Counted from the first letter of the stretch, positions 36,440 to 49,120 are shown. The stretch is 64,000 nt of DNA from Morchella semilibera (GCA_009192285.1 WBVU01000012.1:1949726-2013725); one strand, 5' to 3'. Numbers and translations: made by a program. The notes: generated by a model from the letters alone, not told the origin.

Positions 36440-37760
36440 ATGGCTAATGAAAAAACAATGAATCCTCCCCCCCCTCCACCGCGGATGGCGCGCGAGGTAC
36501 TCCTGGAGACGCCGACCTGGAGAGAATACTACTGAAATGTGTTCTCCTTTACCCCCCCGTTCCCTTTCCCAAACTAGCTATTATGTTTGGAGGAGGCTAG
36601 GGAGGCAGGCATGCTAGGCTGTGCTGACGTGACCTTGGGAAATAGATGGTACGACCACAGAGCCAGAGCCGCACCAGAGTTGTGAGGATATTACTTTGGG
36701 ACTGAGCGCGCGGGCAAAAGGTGGGGAGGGGAAGCCACGCACGTGACAATATGATCCTTTGGTGATGGGGGCGGGGATGACCTGTAGTTGCGGTTTTTTT
36801 TTCTTTCTTTTTTATTCTCCCATTTTTTTCCGCTGCGGCGTCTGGCCAGGGCGCTACACTGGCCAGCGTACTTACTACTGCCCAGATCGGCGTGGATTTG
36901 CTGTTTCTCCGCCCGGAAGAGAATGGTGGTACCTATACCTCCGCCTGCATGGCAAGATAACGCCCCTATCACCCCCCCTCCCACCTATGCCACCTCCTCT
37001 CCCACCCATGCCACCTCCTCTCCCTCCTCCCTTCTAATTTAAAGCCTCTCATAACCGCCTCCAGACAACACAGACAGCTCCATCGTCGCCTCCTTCAAAC
37101 AGACATGGTCCACCACCCCCTCCACAACCTTCTCCCACTAAGCAGCCATCAAAGGCCAAGCCTTCCCCATCCCCAACCTCAACTGCTTCAACATCGCCAT
37201 AGCCTTCAAGTCCGCAAGCATCGCTACGGCCCCTCCGCCTCCTGTGCCACCAGGACCACGAAAACGCGGCCGTCAAGAGCGATACCAAGGATCGTTACTA
37301 CACGGTCCACTCGGCGTTCAACACGCCCGTAAAGATACCGGCTATCACTGCGGGGTAGAGACTCTCGTTCGGTGTCATCACGAGCGTGCCGAGGGCGATT
37401 AGGCCCCCGCAACTCGCGGGCACAGATCCTGGGGCAGTGTACAATATGAAGTATGATTTGAGGACTCACAAATTGAGGACAGATCAATATGTAGGTTAGC
37501 TAACCAGCCGTACCAGCCCGGCCCCACTGCTGACGAGGTCCAGATCAAGAACTGGGGGGGGGGGGGCTCCAGGAAGGTGGGGAGCCGGACCGACGTGGAA
37601 GCCCTCGAACTTGCAAACACCAACGCTCTGCGCCAAAACGCCTTCGTATTCCTCTTTTGGTACTATAGTGTCTACCCCCGATGTGGCGTGGCCCTAGCCG
37701 GACAACCATCATCTAGAGTGTTGCCGGCGCATCAGGACCCCAGTGGGCCCTAAAGGTATT
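36440..37760 (+). pseudogene. Decayed unknown coding sequence
   Basis: Several stretches look like protein but are split among frames by stops and shifts. They are an ATG at 36440 in good context leading a proline-rich start (MANEKTMNPPPPPP); a segment near 37070-37200 (SSIVASFKQTWSTT, AFPIPNLNCFNIAIAFKSAS); one near 37290-37350 (YYTVHSAFNTPVKIPAITAG) that hits TAG and continues in the same frame as LSFGVITSVPRAIRPPQLAG; and one near 37500-37730 (QPYQPGPTADEVQIKNW, NALRQNAFVFLFWYYSVYP) containing a long G run. I do not recognise the family. It may be a degenerate gene or a gene with unusual introns. Confidence 0.35.
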
Positions 37761-37893
37761 CAAGGCTGAACCATGCACCAGGCTGCATCCGCGTCTGTTT
37801 CCGGGTGTGGTCCATACAAATTACACCCATTCTCCCACCCTAGCCCGGCGCCAACTCCACCAGAGGGCCCTATAATCGCGATGTCAATGTGGT

Positions 37894-38031
37894 AGGCTAA
37901 AAGGCAGCTCAAGAGCAGCCGCATGTGGAGTATGTGGCTTCTGCAGGCCGGATAATACGTATCGGGATTTAGCTGATCATGAGAAAGGTGCCAAGCACCT
38001 CGCGGCCCTTGAGGTTATGCTTGGGAGTTAG
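37894..38031 (+). pseudogene. C2H2 zinc-finger-like fragment
   Basis: An open frame ending at TAG 38029-38031 contains CGFC, then YRDLADHEKGAKH: Cys at 37933 and 37942, His at 37978 and 37996, spaced C-x2-C-x11-H-x5-H. No start codon or splice acceptor of quality is evident, so this is best read as a fragment. Confidence 0.3.
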
Positions 38032-39122
38032 TTAGGACTTAAACCAGCTATCCAGTCCTCCCCATGGTTCTATATCTCTGTGGTTGTTGTTGAATATCTT
38101 AGGTCGACGTCACTCAGAATTCGACCTAGTACCAGGTTCGGGGCCTGACCCGGGACCGGAATACTGATCTCTTAAACAGTTCCGAGCCGAACTGCTTTTT
38201 GGGCCTGGAGATGGTCCCAAGCAGGAGACCAGAGCTCCCAGAAGAGGTCGACACAGGTCACGGCACTTCACGGCGAGATCTAGGGAGGCGACAATGACAC
38301 CTAAAGTGATGTTAGCAATAACACGGGTCTTGATGCAGTCATGCAGCTCCCCACCATAGCTAAATATTCGTACCTTTGGAACAAAGGAAAGGATAACTAC
38401 TCAATGGACAGGGTTTGGACAATTTAATTCCCATTCCTAACAGTGGAGTTCCTATATATATACGGCTAGTGGAGATGCTTAGGCCGATGGTCTGGAGTTG
38501 GCGCCCAGTCAGGTTGAACTAATCACAAGCTACTCATTTGGCCAACGAGTCGCTCGTTTCATTTTCTAACGGCTACTTTCGCTTGGCTTGTGTGTGCTTG
38601 GCGCGCTGTGGCACAGCTTATGGGATATGCGCGTGGAGTAGGTGTGGACGCTGGTGGGGCTGGCCTTTACTTTTAGATAGGTAACGTCGTCAGCCATACA
38701 ACCCAGAACACATGCAGCCTTTTCGGTCCAGTGCAGAGCCTCTGGACGGGCAACCAAAAGACACACGTAGCCGTCTCAACTGACACGGAACTCAATAGAA
38801 CCTTTTTTTTTGCTCTGGCTACATTCGTATGATATTGAACAATTTGCAAACAAAGGCAGCTCTTAATTCCCACTTTCCTCAAAGTAACAACTGCACCGCT
38901 TGTCTCTCGAGACCACCTCTGTTCAATGCACTCTCAAGCCTGTCATTTCTAGGACTGTAAACCGGATTCGAGTCTTTGTATTCGGGTGACTTGGTGAGGA
39001 CAAGTATACCAATAACGGGGACCATAACGGGGGGTTGACCGATCTCTATGGTGGCAGAGATGATACCAACTAGGAGACTAGGGACCCCTTCGTGCGATAT
39101 AGTTGTCCAATCGACCTATGAA

Positions 39123-41030
39123 TCACGCCAGGAGTGATGGAATGTCAGCTTGCTGCATGAGGTAACGACGCCAGAGGTGGCCACATACCAATTTGACCTC
39201 CCGAATCCAGTGCTTTCTCAGGTAGTTAGACACTGCAGTGGATTCCAACGAGACCAAATCCTTCTCGGGGTCGGCGATCCTGTCCAAAGGTGCGTTGGTC
39301 AAAGGGACTAAACCGGTAACGACCATTCCGCTCTCTTAGTCTGACTTGCATCGCCCACAGCCTACGGTATCAAGCGTGGATACCAATACAGGGTAGGCTC
39401 CCACAAGGCTTTTAACCATATCAAGCTCAGTCGAGATACTACCTAGGTGTATAGAGACTTTGAAAGAGGAGTTGAGAGTGTATTGTTTCACTCTCATAGT
39501 GACAAAGTATCTGCACCCTTGCTAGTAAGCAACCTTTGGGAAACATTTGGAAAATACACCCACTCCGTCGATGTTCCATCGGGTCTCACTAGCCCCGGGT
39601 GGTAACGTAGAACCCTACCGCGCGGCGCGGTTGCTCCGCGCAGTACGTGTATCGCAGTTTCGGCATCTTTTCTCCGCTGCTCAGGGCCGCTGTGTGAAAG
39701 CTCAGAGTAGTTGCTTCCATACGACTTGTAATTCCATATGTTACTAGAGTTCCAGAGTGTCGTTTGTTCTTTGTGCAATGGTGTAAGTTCGAGTAATCGT
39801 CCGGGTTAGTTTCTCTCCACAATAGTTATACTTGGGCAAGCCTGGTCCTGTGACCTGGAATTCGTTTTCATTCGATCTCACCTAGTATCTGTGCCAGGTT
39901 CATCTTCCATCTCACTACCAGGGTGCAGTACCTGTCATAACGCAAAGATACGGTTGACGGATGCATGATGAAGGGCAAACACCGGGTCAGAGGTGGTATA
40001 GGCCTGATATGCCTAGATGTGAAATGTTCGAGTTCGGAGGTGGATATAGAAGATGTCCGTCTTTGTGTGCGAAATCTTGTACTCTTTGTATCGAAACAGG
40101 TCGAAGGTTCGGTCACGTATGCTCTAATAAGAGCCCTTTCAGTATACTTCGACAGTCGGATAACATATTCAAATACTCTGTTTTTCTTCACCACCGAAGG
40201 CTTCACAAAATCTGTCTGGCTAGCCTAGGTTATTCGGGTCAGGCTTGGCTTTATATGGATAGCTGATTGTATTCAGCCAAGTATTGAATCCGAGTTTCTA
40301 GAGTATTGTCAGTTATCGGCCATATCCAGCTCTTCCACTCTCCCACTAGAGTTGGAGCTAGTGCTCGGGACAGAGAATACCGGGAAATTCTCTTCGTTGA
40401 TTTCTCTGAAGTCGAGGTTGTACAGAGGATTTCTAATTGCCTCCAAACCATTGACGCCTAAAATCTGCCACGTTTGAAAAAGAAGGATCTTAGGTACTCC
40501 GGGACTGCGCTGCCCTCAGGTACGGCTCTCGCCCAATCCCAGTATCTGTTACTCAGGTTAGTCGGGCATACAAATTCTAGCAAGACATTCATCATCTCCT
40601 TGACAAAATTGTCGTCAAGGGGTAAGGAATTGGCAAGCTCAACGACCATAAACTCAGCGCTTTTATATAGTGTTTGCTATTTTCCAAGGAGTCAGCACTC
40701 TGATTTTATATTGCTGTTGAAGTCAAATGGGGATATATCACCTCAATCAAAGTCAGCTAGGCCCTGTGCCAAGTTGGGAATGGGATGAACACGGTAATCG
40801 TACTTTGGAGCTTTTTTAACGTTGCCCCAAGGTTTGTATGGTCGCCCATGAGTGCCAGAGATCTCGAGCCACATGAACTAGTCTCCCCATTGGGAAAATT
40901 ATTCTGGAAATGGCTCAAGGCTCGGAGGTACAAGCTAGGGTAGTGCTCTTGAGGAAATCGTTGATCTCAAGACGAGTGGGAAATGGAATCCCCTTCTGAA
41001 TGAACAGCCTCCACTACAACGTGTTGATAG
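39123..41030 (-). pseudogene. Tyrosinase pseudogene
   Basis: Read on the minus strand, family landmarks appear in the correct order but in shifting frames. They are GIPFPTRLEINDFLK (about 40950-41000), SLYLRALSHFQ (about 40900), HGRPYKPWG (about 40835), FPTWHR (about 40770, copper A region, followed by a stop), RYWDWARAVPEGSAVPEYL (about 40500-40550), NGLEAIRNPLYNLDFR (about 40400-40445) and DPVFALHHASVNRIFAL (39941-39992, copper B region). Last comes the tyrosinase C-terminal domain (CRYFVTMRVKQYTLNSSFKV, then LVVTGLVPLTN-like sequence with TAA) ending at 39123. Tyrosinases are type-3 copper oxidases that make melanin precursors from phenols. Multiple stops and frameshifts, and loss of the Asp normally after the HHxxV segment (Asn here), show it is dead. 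Confidence 0.75.
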
Positions 41031-41425
41031 AGTGACATATTGTGTTCGATATAGGATTGGAGTATGTATGCAACAGTTTCTATGTTTACTGTAGGGTATT
41101 CGGGTTTGGGGGATGAGCGATATGAGCATGGAAGAATAGAGAGCCTATAAAGACACCATGTCACCCCTAAAGCCGCTAAAGGCACCCCCACACTACCCTC
41201 ACCTCCGACTCAAAGACTCAACAACTACCCCGCCTTTGCCTGCATTCGGAAGGTTGTGCTAACCCTTGCCGCCCCTTGCGATTCTCACCTATATCTCAAT
41301 CATGCTTTTAGAAGCTCTAAATACAATATACATTGGTTGCAGCTGAATTTAACTCGTCAACCTTACTTCCAAATAGGTGCACCCGAGACCTGCCTAGAAT
41401 CGATAGCAGATTCAAATGGTTATAT

Positions 41426-41559
41426 TAGAGTGTTTTGGCAACACCCACATTTTCAATTGTTGAGCTCAAATTTTAAGCTCCTGGCGAGCTATCCACACTA
41501 AAAACTAGTCCCCCAAAACTAAACATTTAAACTCAGAGGTTAATTGCCAAAACGCTCTA
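41426..41559. mobile_element. MITE of the TAGAGCGTTTTGGCAA family, copy 1
   Basis: The left end TAGAGTGTTTTGGCAA and the right end TTGCCAAAACGCTCTA are 16-bp inverted repeats with one mismatch, bounded by TA. The interior contains GAGCTCAAATTTTAAGCTC. The second copy is at 55817-55939. Confidence 0.7.
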
Positions 41560-42655
41560 TTAGACGGTAATTGTATATCCCTATGGTAAAATATTTGTGT
41601 GCGTGTGTTTACTCCAAACCAGTTACGTGCCCAGGTTAATCAAAATGAGGGTATGTTAAAACCTTCAGCCGTTCTAAACTCTTCGACCACTACTCATTAT
41701 TAACTTAAACCATGTCTGTTTAGATTATAATAAACCTTACATAGTTTAACTTAACTATATCCGACTTGCCAACTTTAATATTAAACCCCTCGAGTTTCAT
41801 CTTATTTAAAACTTATTCTTTACATATATTAAACATATCCAACTTGCATTCCTCGATGTTAAACACCTGAATGTTTAGTAAATGTTAGCCTATTTTTTAT
41901 TAGCCTAGCTAGGTAGTACGAACCCTACCCACTTACCTGCCTGCAGCGGATTCTCGCCGTGCCTACCTGTTCATTCGATTTTGATTTACTATTGATTTGG
42001 AATCCGCGGTGTCAGTACAGGCGTTAAAATACCAAGGTACGGGCATACATATCCATACGTCGAGGTAGGCAGATATTTAGGCTGTAACCTGCAGTGTAGC
42101 GGTCAGGCTCACAGATAAGCAAGCAGACGGGTAAGCTAAAGTAGTCAACTACAAGGCCTCCAATAGGCTGGCCAGGCTGAACTATCTTCAGGCTCGGCTC
42201 GCCAAAGTTAAGCTGCAGCCCAGCCCAATGTCTCTTTGTCTGGGCACTCTACCTTGGGCCGAAGCTCATTGAAGCCCTAGTCAGGTAGTTTTATATATAC
42301 ACTTACATTTCTTCATAAAGTATTGTAGCTTAGTTAGTATTCGCAGTGTTCGACCTCATTCCGTAAGATCGCCGGTTCAAACCACTCCAGAACCAGCACA
42401 GTAGTAGTAAGAGTCGATTGGTATGGGTGTACTATACACTTCCAGTGGTGCTAGAGCAAATGTTAGGGACATTTTCTTTGCAAAATGGAAAATGCGCTGG
42501 ACCGCATATCCTGTTTAAGGTAACTATCTCTGCTAATTTTAAACGTCCGAACGATTTCAATAAACCTCACAAACAAGTCAATGTTTAGGTCAAGCGGTGC
42601 AGAGCTAGTGTTAAACACTCAAAGAGTTCCAGTAAACCTCATATAAACAGCATAG

Positions 42656-42738
42656 TTAGACGAGCTTAGACGACTTTTAGACGAGCTTAGACGACTTTTA
42701 GACGAGCTTAGACGACTTTTAGACGAGCTTAGACGAGC
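42656..42738 (+). repeat. 21-bp tandem repeat, about four units
   Basis: The unit TTAGACGAGCTTAGACGACT plus one T is repeated nearly perfectly. Each unit is itself a doublet of TTAGACGA, so the true ancestral unit may be 10-11 bp. Confidence 0.8.
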
Positions 42739-43919
42739 CAACTATGACCTGTCACTTTTTGGAGGCGCAAGACGCACCCAACGCATCCAGACGCGCCAAG
42801 ACAAGGACTTTTTGATATCTGCGTCTTGGGGGGCAAGATTTGTCCTCGGGAACCTATTTTTTGCTGATGTTGGGAGGCTACTGCAACCACCGCTCCCCCT
42901 TCCCTTGCTACCCAGACCAAAGCCACCGGTACCTGTACTAGGAATTCATTTGTGGCCTCCAGCTTAAGGCATAGTCAGAGTATTGTCAATTACTAGCCGA
43001 CGGTTTTCAGCCTCCCTCCAGTTTTTGACAGCACTGGTGTGGAATAATGATAGAAGAGGTACATCATGAGATGTCACTTGCTTTCGTGGTTGCGTCATGG
43101 GATATCACTCACTCACTTGTATGAGCTGAAGGATGGGGATCCAATCCTCCAACCGACATTCATTAATATAAGAGTCTGGTTTTGATTTTAGGTCGATCAC
43201 CCTATCATTATAATATGGGATAAAACCTCAAGTGTTATTTGGTAAACGTTTGTTATCGGTAATAAATTGATTTATCCCTCAATGTATCCTTAAATGTCAA
43301 TCATGGACTCGAGTCAGTGCAGGAGCGAATAAGGTAATTATGTGTCAGGGATATTCAGGGTAGAGTAACCCTAATGTGCTGGTAAGCGTTGAGACTCTGT
43401 TATTGTTGGACTATTCCCCAGCGTTCCAATCGCGACGACCACTTAATATGTTTATATTCTGAGATATTAGATGGATGCGGGGGCTTTAGTTCAACGTATA
43501 CACAAGCTTTGGAAGCTGTCAAATGAACAGTGCCTACTCCCGAAAATTTCAGACTCACATCCAGTATATGCAATATAGCACTATACGATGACTCTTACTC
43601 TTGTCATAAAAGAAAAGATACTGTATAGTTATATTGGGATTAGTTTTTCCTTATCGCTAAGCATCTCGTTACTTTTTGGTGGCCTCAACCCTAAGGGCAC
43701 CCAATCACAAAGGCTTATTTATAGTGCGCTTTCTGCGTGTGTTTCGTTTGGAGGTATCGCTTCTACGCCCTTGTAAGTTTTATTCTGGGGTTGCGCCTCG
43801 TTATAGGCTGTGCAGTTAGTTTTCGGAAAGTGTTTCTTCCTATCCTGTTACTTCTTGTTTGATTCGACTCAGGGTTACACCTGATTTATCAGTTGAGCTG
43901 CTGTAGCTGTAGGTGTGGC

Positions 43920-44048
43920 CTCTCCTCCCTTGCATGGGTTTCTAGTTGTAGGTGATTTGGTTCCCTTTCTTTATACTGAGCCGATCAGGCTCCTGGGGTT
44001 CCCCTTAGTATGTGTTGATAATTAATTAACTTGATCACTAACTCCAAC
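43920..44048 (+). repeat. Dispersed repeat, copy 1 (partner 54911-55038)
   Basis: Both copies contain CCTCCCTTGCATGGGTTTCT, then GGCTCCTGGG[G/A]TTCCCCTTAG, then ACTTGATCACTAAC in the same order and orientation, with small differences between them. Non-coding. Confidence 0.7.
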
Positions 44049-45636
44049 TTAGTTTTGGGACTGTGCCACATTACGGGCTGTACCGCATCGTCGGCCTTTG
44101 TATCACGGATCGGGCTCCTACATCACAATCAAGAGCCCGATATCACATCTCAGAGGCAGACAAGAGTGTCGGCTGACACTTGTATTAGGTCGTCAACCTT
44201 CGGGTTGATGTGCGCCGCCATAGACTACAGCCTGCATGCGAGTATGAATTAAACAAAGGAAAGAACATGTTGGGACCGGTAGGTGTCAACCTTATGACTA
44301 TATATCACTATAACAAGAGTCTGCTGTATATGTCTTTGTTTAACAATTAGTTTAGTGGAACAAAAGAAACCATTTACTCCTCCGGAGGAGGTCGCTGGTT
44401 GAGCATGGTTCAAACACAGCGACACACAAGCCTTTTTCTACTTGGATGGAGACTTCGGACGGGGAAGCGGACGAACGGTATTGAATGGAGGGAAACATGA
44501 GTTCGACAAAACGGGAATGCTGGTATCGAGGAATGCGTGTACGAGGACTTGGGTAGATACTCAGGGATTCATTTCTGGGGAAAGGAGAAGAGACAGGAGA
44601 AGGGACAGAGTTCAAATTGTTTGCGCCGGTGAGTAACTTTATCTGTTCGTTTTATTTTTGAATGTGGCGGTGAATAGATGGGTGCTCTGGGGGGAAGGTT
44701 TTGTCTACGTTTGGGCTGGCCCTCGTCACAAGTGAGAGGTTCCATATAAGTACTAAGTTAAACAAAAATAGAAAAAAAACGTAGGCGGAGGACCGGCGCA
44801 ACTGATTTCTTATGACTGCAAGCCATAGGGTTTACGTGATTATTAATCGAGGGTTAATTTTCTCTGGTTTACCCGTGGGCAGATATGGTATGTTCGGAGG
44901 TTCGCCGCCGCTTATAGGAGTAACCGGTTTACTTTGGTAAGTTCACCCAGGCTTGGTGCGAGTGAGATCTTGTGACTAACTGCAGGAAATTTACGGACGG
45001 AGAAGAAAAAACCGAGGATATCATGGGCGGTTCACCAGGTGTGAGCTTGGATATGCTCGTGCTGGGATAATGGCGTAGATTAGCGGGAGGAATGCCGTGT
45101 AATATTTAATTACACCTTAACCAATTCTTTTTACCAATTCAAAAATGTGCAAAGGCCTCTCCGAAGATATTTTACCTCTGTCCATCGTCATAATTAATTG
45201 TGTTGTGGTTGTACACTTGGAACCTGGTTCCACCTAGTTTGGGTGGTAATTGGCCCTTCCACGAGAACATTTGGGTAGGCCCTTTAGTTATGGGTGTGGA
45301 GCGGGGGTGACAGAGTGATTGGGAAGCGTTGAGGTGCTGAGGACCGCAGCGTGGTAGGTTGCGGGGAGCCCCTGGCGGTGTCGGTCTGCTCCGTCTGTGG
45401 CGTTGAGGGCGTAGACACTGTTCGCGGCGGGCCCCGCTACGGACTAGGCATAGCGATGCAGGACCAGACAATCTCTGTCACACTGAGACAAGAATGCAAC
45501 CCCGCATCCTTTCTAGAAGGTCAGGTTTGAACCCCCCCCCATAGCACTGGCTCACCACAGAGAGCGTCATTGATTGACTGAGGATGATGTTTCGTTGTGC
45601 TGCAGCAGGGACAAAAACCGGCATATTTTCTAATGG

Positions 45637-45833
45637 GCAGTGAAACATCGACACTGCGCATACCCGCTGTCACATAATCTCAGCCAATTGACTGGCATTG
45701 TGATATGTAAATGTGAATTGGTGCTATGGGGGACCTTAGCCTTATATAACTTGCGTGAATTATCATTTGCTCTGTGCAAGCGAACATTGATCCTCAGCTT
45801 TAGCCGGTATGCATAGTTGCCAAAGTTGCCCTC
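45637..45833 (+). repeat. Dispersed repeat, copy 1 (partner 55989-56199)
   Basis: This copy has CACTGCGCATACCCGCTGTC; the partner has CACTACGCATACCCGCTATC. CAAGCGAACATTGATCCT and GTTGCCCTCTA follow in parallel. Copy 1 is interrupted at that TA by a MITE; the partner is not. Confidence 0.7.
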
Positions 45834-45951
45834 TACAGCGATGGGGAAAATCATTGTATGTAAAAACAGGGGTCTAAGACCAGGGTTTAGGTGGCTGCCC
45901 TGGCCAATAGGACTCTTAACATACTTGTACAATAGTTTTCCCCATCGCTGT
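45834..45951. mobile_element. MITE of the TACAGCGATGGGGAAA family, copy 1
   Basis: The ends TACAGCGATGGGGAAAAT and TTTTCCCCATCGCTGT are inverted repeats. The interior AACAGGGGTCTAAGACC..AGGTGGCTGCCCTGGCCAAT is shared by the copies at 46.5 and 48.8 kb. The paralogous repeat at 56.19 kb shows the empty TA site, giving direct evidence of insertion at TA (Tc1/mariner type). Confidence 0.8.
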
Positions 45952-46511
45952 CTCAAACTCCACGGGCTCGTGTAGGTAGGTACATATAGGATTGACGGTA
46001 ATTAATTATGCGTCCTCATCGCGGATCGCTCCCTTTGAAAGATCCCCACTCTGTGCTGACGTGCACGCGCAGCTTCGTCGTTGGCTGCACAGCACCATCC
46101 TTGACCATTCCCAATTGATGTCTATTAATCCATACACGGCGGAAGCGGGTCTATGTTCCTGTTAACCGAGCGATGTCCCCACACAAATGGTATCAGTGAG
46201 CAGACCTGTCAGCAAGGTGATATCACCACCAGCAGATGATGAAACCACCCCCAACTAAAAGGCTTGATACATTTCTCCGCGCCCCACTCCGGAGCTCACT
46301 CCATTCCAGTCAATGTGTCTGTAGACATCAACCTTGACCTTTACTTCTACCCAGTCTCTCGTACGCCGCGGTCCCGTACCTTGAGGTTCAAGCATGTTGG
46401 GAAAGAGAGGGTCACACAGGAAAATACGGGAGCAGGGGTGGAAGAGGCGGTACATTGGGTTGAGAGGGGTAGGCCGTGCACTCTTCTAGATCTGCAGCCA
46501 GGGCTCGCTAG

Positions 46512-46619
46512 TACAGGAAAGTTATTGTAGAAACAGGGGCTTAAGAACACTGTTTAGGTGGCTGCCCCAGCCAATAGGACTCGTACCATACTTCTACAAT
46601 AATTTTCCCCATCGCTGTA
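46512..46619. mobile_element. MITE of the TACAGCGATGGGGAAA family, copy 2
   Basis: The right end AATTTTCCCCATCGCTGTA is intact. The left end is shortened to TACAGGAAAGTTATTGTAG. The interior matches copy 1 (AACAGGGGCTTAAGAAC, AGGTGGCTGCCCCAGCCAAT). Confidence 0.75.
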
Positions 46620-47642
46620 GTAGAGTTCAGGATCCGAGTTCGACTGAATCACATGACCTGTGAGCAGTTCAAAAATTCTGCCTACCAGCGTCACGTGAGT
46701 AGGTAGAAGCTAGGCCGTGCGACTATGTAGTGGTGGAGGTTGGAGGGAGAGCCTGGGACAAAGGGTTTGAGATACATTACTGTCGTAGGCTGAGGGTTGC
46801 AATAAATTCCTGAATGAGAAAAGATAAAAGAAATTAATAAAACGACAATTGGTTGCCTTGGTTGGGGGAGTCTAGTGGTCGGTTGTCGGCCAGCTATCGC
46901 ACAGTTGCCCGGCGCCTCAGAGAACCAATAGCCCTCTACCAGTAACCTGTTATGGATAGATCCTTCAAAGGGGGTCAATGTCGTTGTAAAGAGATGCTGG
47001 GGATTGGCTGCCGCTGCGTGATAAACCTGTTGATACAACTTGTAAGTCTATTTAACTTTCGCTTACGTGTAGTTTTGGTAGCGTAGGAGAATCGGATGGG
47101 TCAACAAACAAGGTTTGATCCGGTAGCGAGCAGCGGCCCGCCCCGCCTGTATGTTCCACTGCTGCAGTTTGGCAGTGTGTATGGTGGGGGACACGACAAA
47201 GGGGTCAGTCTTGGCAGAAGCAACAAAGTTCCATGCGCTGATCAGTTCCGTTTAGGGAAGTGATTAAGCCTAATAAGGACAGATCAAGTGCTGACTCATG
47301 AGGATTTCAATTTGCCCTTAACAAATTTGTATGGGTAACAAACTTTGTCCTGCCTAACAAAATTGAAACCCTTTCTTGTTAACAACAATACAATCTAATT
47401 TAATTTACACACTGACCCGATGAGCAGCTCTACGGGACCAAAGAATTTGAAACAGTATAGAGTATTGATAAATGAAAATACCTATCATTTTAATTGCTCA
47501 AATCGAATAAAACATATAGACTTTGCTATTTAATGAACCAGGAACTTTTGCTTTCGGACCAGTACTGGTTGCCTTGCGATGTACTGAATACCCCCATATA
47601 GATTATTAGACCAATAAATATTTTGAGCTTGCCCGCTCACGT
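46620..47642. other. Intergenic region, no gene seen
   Basis: A segment near 47105-47160 is an inverted match to 56310-56375 (GGCGGGGCGGGCCGCTGCTC on the other strand). Nothing coding was found. Confidence 0.45.
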
Positions 47643-48117
47643 TTACATCCAGCGTCTAGATCCAACTCTTCCAGCATCTTTTTGTCTCGCATATAAGTTA
47701 GTATTAACTGCAAAGGTTTGAGACTGGTCCTCGGTAAAGAACAGTTTCAAGAATAACAAAGATTTAATTTCTAACTCAGATAAAGGGTCCTTCACTATTC
47801 GTTCAGAAAGTTCATGAGGAAATTGAATTTTCTGCTCATGTTCTGGCCTATGATGTTTAAACAGGGTGAATTCATGTGGAGTGAGTAGATTTATTAACTC
47901 GGTAGGTATCATGGTTGGAACTGTAAGAGAATTTGTATCAGAATTGGTTTCAGCAATGTCTTCCCTAACTGTGTTACCATCTTCTCCATCCAACTCACGA
48001 TCTGCATCTTTGTCATATCCTTCCTGCCTCGTATACTCCAGATTTTCCACTTCTTTATTTGAATCATCTTCATCAAGTGATATATGATTGGAGCTATTCC
48101 CTGTTGGGTTGAGTGAC
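47643..48117 (-). pseudogene. piggyBac-like transposase fragment
   Basis: On the minus strand an acidic N-terminal region (ENLEYTRQEGYDKDADRELD) is followed by DPLSELEIKSLLFLKLFFTE and NTNLYARQKDAG. The latter resembles the start of the DDE_Tnp_1_7 (piggyBac) domain, where P-L-x-x-F-x-L-F-F-T and T-N-x-Y-A are typical. The frame stops soon after, at 47643, so the catalytic aspartates are missing. A possible splice acceptor (TGTAG) precedes the frame at about 48118. It is a 5' fragment of a dead transposase. Confidence 0.5.
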
Positions 48118-48796
48118 TACAGGTAACCTCTTGCATCCTCTATTGCTAAGGCAAGAATGTGAAATAGTGAAACAAGGAATTCAAACCAAATGGGTTGTAT
48201 CAAAACGTTGAGAAAACTAATAAACGAATATTTATTGAAAACCGAAACGCTAAGTATGACTCGTAAACAAAACGCTATACGGAAACGAAACGGCGAAATT
48301 AAACAGTGGTGTACGTTAATAGAACACTAGTAAAGAAATTAGTATCTGAATAGAAACCTGGGACAACAGACTTACACTAGCATTCCAATACTGGACAGTA
48401 GGGTACGAGCTCTGAGGAAGTGCCAGATAGTGAAAGGTAGACTGCAAGGCAGTATCAGTATGTGATTGTAGGTTTACCTATCATGAGGTCATAGTGTGAC
48501 AACAGTCCATAGTTGGCTTAGTTCGTTGATAGCACCCGGTCCTGAAAACGAGAACCTGGTTCTTATGGTAATTAATTCCGGCCGGCGTTGCATAACAAAG
48601 TGTGGGGTAAGACGCGTGAAGCACAACCGGATCGGCGCCAATCACACAGATAATATAATGCATGCATATTAACTCGCATATATTACTGTTTCTAGAAGGG
48701 ATCGCTATTGTATGCCATAAAAATACGCGCAAAGTCCAAGATTTAGTAGAGTATGGTATGCAAGAGTGGTCCCTTTTACAAATGCCAGGGAGGTAA
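48118..48796. other. Intergenic region, no gene seen
   Basis: AT-rich and GAAACG-rich sequence near 48230-48310; no gene or clear repeat boundary. Confidence 0.45.
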
Positions 48797-48910
48797 ACAG
48801 CGATAGGGAAAACTATTGTAGAAGTATGGTAAGAGTCCTATTGGCCAGGGCAGCCACCTAAACCCTGGTCTTAGACCCCTGTTTTTACAATAATCTTCCC
48901 CATCGCTGTA
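48797..48910 (-). mobile_element. MITE of the TACAGCGATGGGGAAA family, copy 3
   Basis: The ends are ACAGCGATAGGGAAAACTAT and ATCTTCCCCATCGCTGTA. The interior (GGCCAGGGCAGCCACCTAAA, CCCTGGTCTTAGACCCCTGT) is the reverse complement of copy 1, so it lies in the opposite orientation. Confidence 0.8.
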
Positions 48911-49120
48911 CGCCAATTCGCCTCGGTTCGAACTTACCTCATACGGGTACGGAGACAATGGATTATCCGAGAATTGACGGTAATTCATCATGATCGGACC
49001 GCGCGGTGTACCCCCCCACGCTGAAATCTTAAATTAGTGATTATACAACCATCCTGGTAATAGAACGCTGGGACGGGATCCTATGTAGCCTCGTTCTATA
49101 TCCTAAATGTATATATGACA

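Larger units (their letters stand above)
41560..45833. other. Intergenic repeat mosaic, no intact gene
   Basis: It contains AT-rich sequence with TTAAAC words (41.6-41.9 kb), a tRNA-like A/B-box pair near 42326-42382, a 21-bp tandem repeat at 42656-42738, and dispersed repeats at 43920-44048 and 45637-45833. The last two are colinear with 54911-55038 and 55989-56199. No coding family was recognised. Confidence 0.5.

Noticed and set aside
36440-37760. An endogenous viral coat protein
   Set aside because: The protein-like fragments did not match any viral family I can name with confidence, so no viral origin is claimed.
42320-42395. A functional tRNA gene
   Set aside because: A- and B-box-like words are present, but no cloverleaf can be drawn with matching acceptor and anticodon stems.
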